NCBI GenBank assembly: GCA_003137135.1
Contig: PLFB01000060.1
Location: 18,372 to 55,401, forward strand
Direction of reading: 5' to 3'
DNA length: 37,030 bases
Origin: Acetobacteraceae bacterium
GTDB taxonomy: Bacteria; Pseudomonadota; Alphaproteobacteria; Acetobacterales; Acetobacteraceae
Part shown: positions 36,975 through 37,030 of the stretch, one piece after another
Numbering within the stretch: position 1 is the stretch's first letter
Layout of the letters: each line of letters opens with the position of its first letter
Translations under genes and position numbers: made by a program
Notes under the pieces: model-generated
What the model saw: the letters and a program-made list of their open reading frames with translations, nothing else
Database searches by the model: none
What the model was told of the DNA's origin: nothing

Positions 36975-37030
36975 AGATAAGAAAGCAGCGCTTTTTGAAA
37001 AAAGCGCGCAAAAACTTTTGCTCCTGGGGG
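36975..37030. repeat. Intergenic palindromic repeat, truncated by window end (D)
   Basis: AAGCAGCGCTTTTT-G-AAAAAAGCGCGC, then AAAAACTTTTGCTCCTGGGGG, is the reverse complement of the right end of copy B. The core is cut by the window edge. Only 58 bases separate it from the start of the ATP-grasp/alpha-E gene. Confidence 0.85.

Overview
The window looks like a chromosomal segment of a high-GC alphaproteobacterium, most likely an Acetobacteraceae/Acetobacterales relative. The grounds are a complex I NDUFS4-type subunit gene beside a tRNA, GTG-initiated overlapping operons, a TreS-maltokinase fusion next to an N-terminally extended GlgE, and AT-rich palindromic intergenic repeats. This placement is inference; no 16S gene is present.

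Layout. 1-3750: an alpha/beta hydrolase diverges from an HDAC-family deacetylase overlapped by an exported DUF192 protein. Then come tRNA-Pro(TGG), the complex I subunit, a long palindromic repeat, a small lipoprotein and tRNA-Arg(TCT). 3759-7035: a complete 3277-bp mobile element sits exactly at the 3' end of tRNA-Arg. It has perfect 23-bp terminal inverted repeats, an 8-bp target duplication (CAAATGAC), an IS1595-family transposase and passenger genes. The passengers are a membrane protein, a DUF6471 protein, a coiled-coil protein and a 38-aa ORF with a perfect 11-base Shine-Dalgarno and its own terminator, absent from the ORF track. 7101-8124: two uncharacterised genes, one exported.

8131-25416: a minus-strand operon for alpha-glucan/trehalose metabolism, in transcription order glgE, treS-maltokinase, glgB, glgX, treZ, malQ, treY. 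Most junctions are 4-bp ATGA/GTGA overlaps. TreS interconverts trehalose and maltose, its kinase domain makes maltose-1-phosphate, GlgE polymerises this, GlgB branches the glucan, GlgX/MalQ trim and rearrange it, and TreY/TreZ release trehalose. The set can therefore run as a closed trehalose-glucan cycle. No glgA, glgC, glgP, otsA or otsB is in the window. GlgE carries an extra ~375-residue N-terminal domain that resembles a catalytically dead GH13 barrel.

25541-30365: a small conserved hypothetical, glpK, and an overlapping minus-strand trio (DUF445, GNAT, D-2-hydroxyacid dehydrogenase). 30518-32598, plus strand: a 52-aa membrane protein, an MBL-fold hydrolase and an exported alpha/beta hydrolase. 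32641-36916, minus strand: a soluble chemoreceptor-tip/Cache protein of unusual domain order, then a transglutaminase overlapped by a fused circularly permuted ATP-grasp/alpha-E protein. Seven copies or fragments of one palindromic repeat family lie in intergenic gaps, and the window ends inside one.

The best candidate for something undescribed is the passenger-laden IS1595 element, particularly its tiny gene with a structured leader. All calls rest on reading the sequence and recalled family knowledge; no searches were run.
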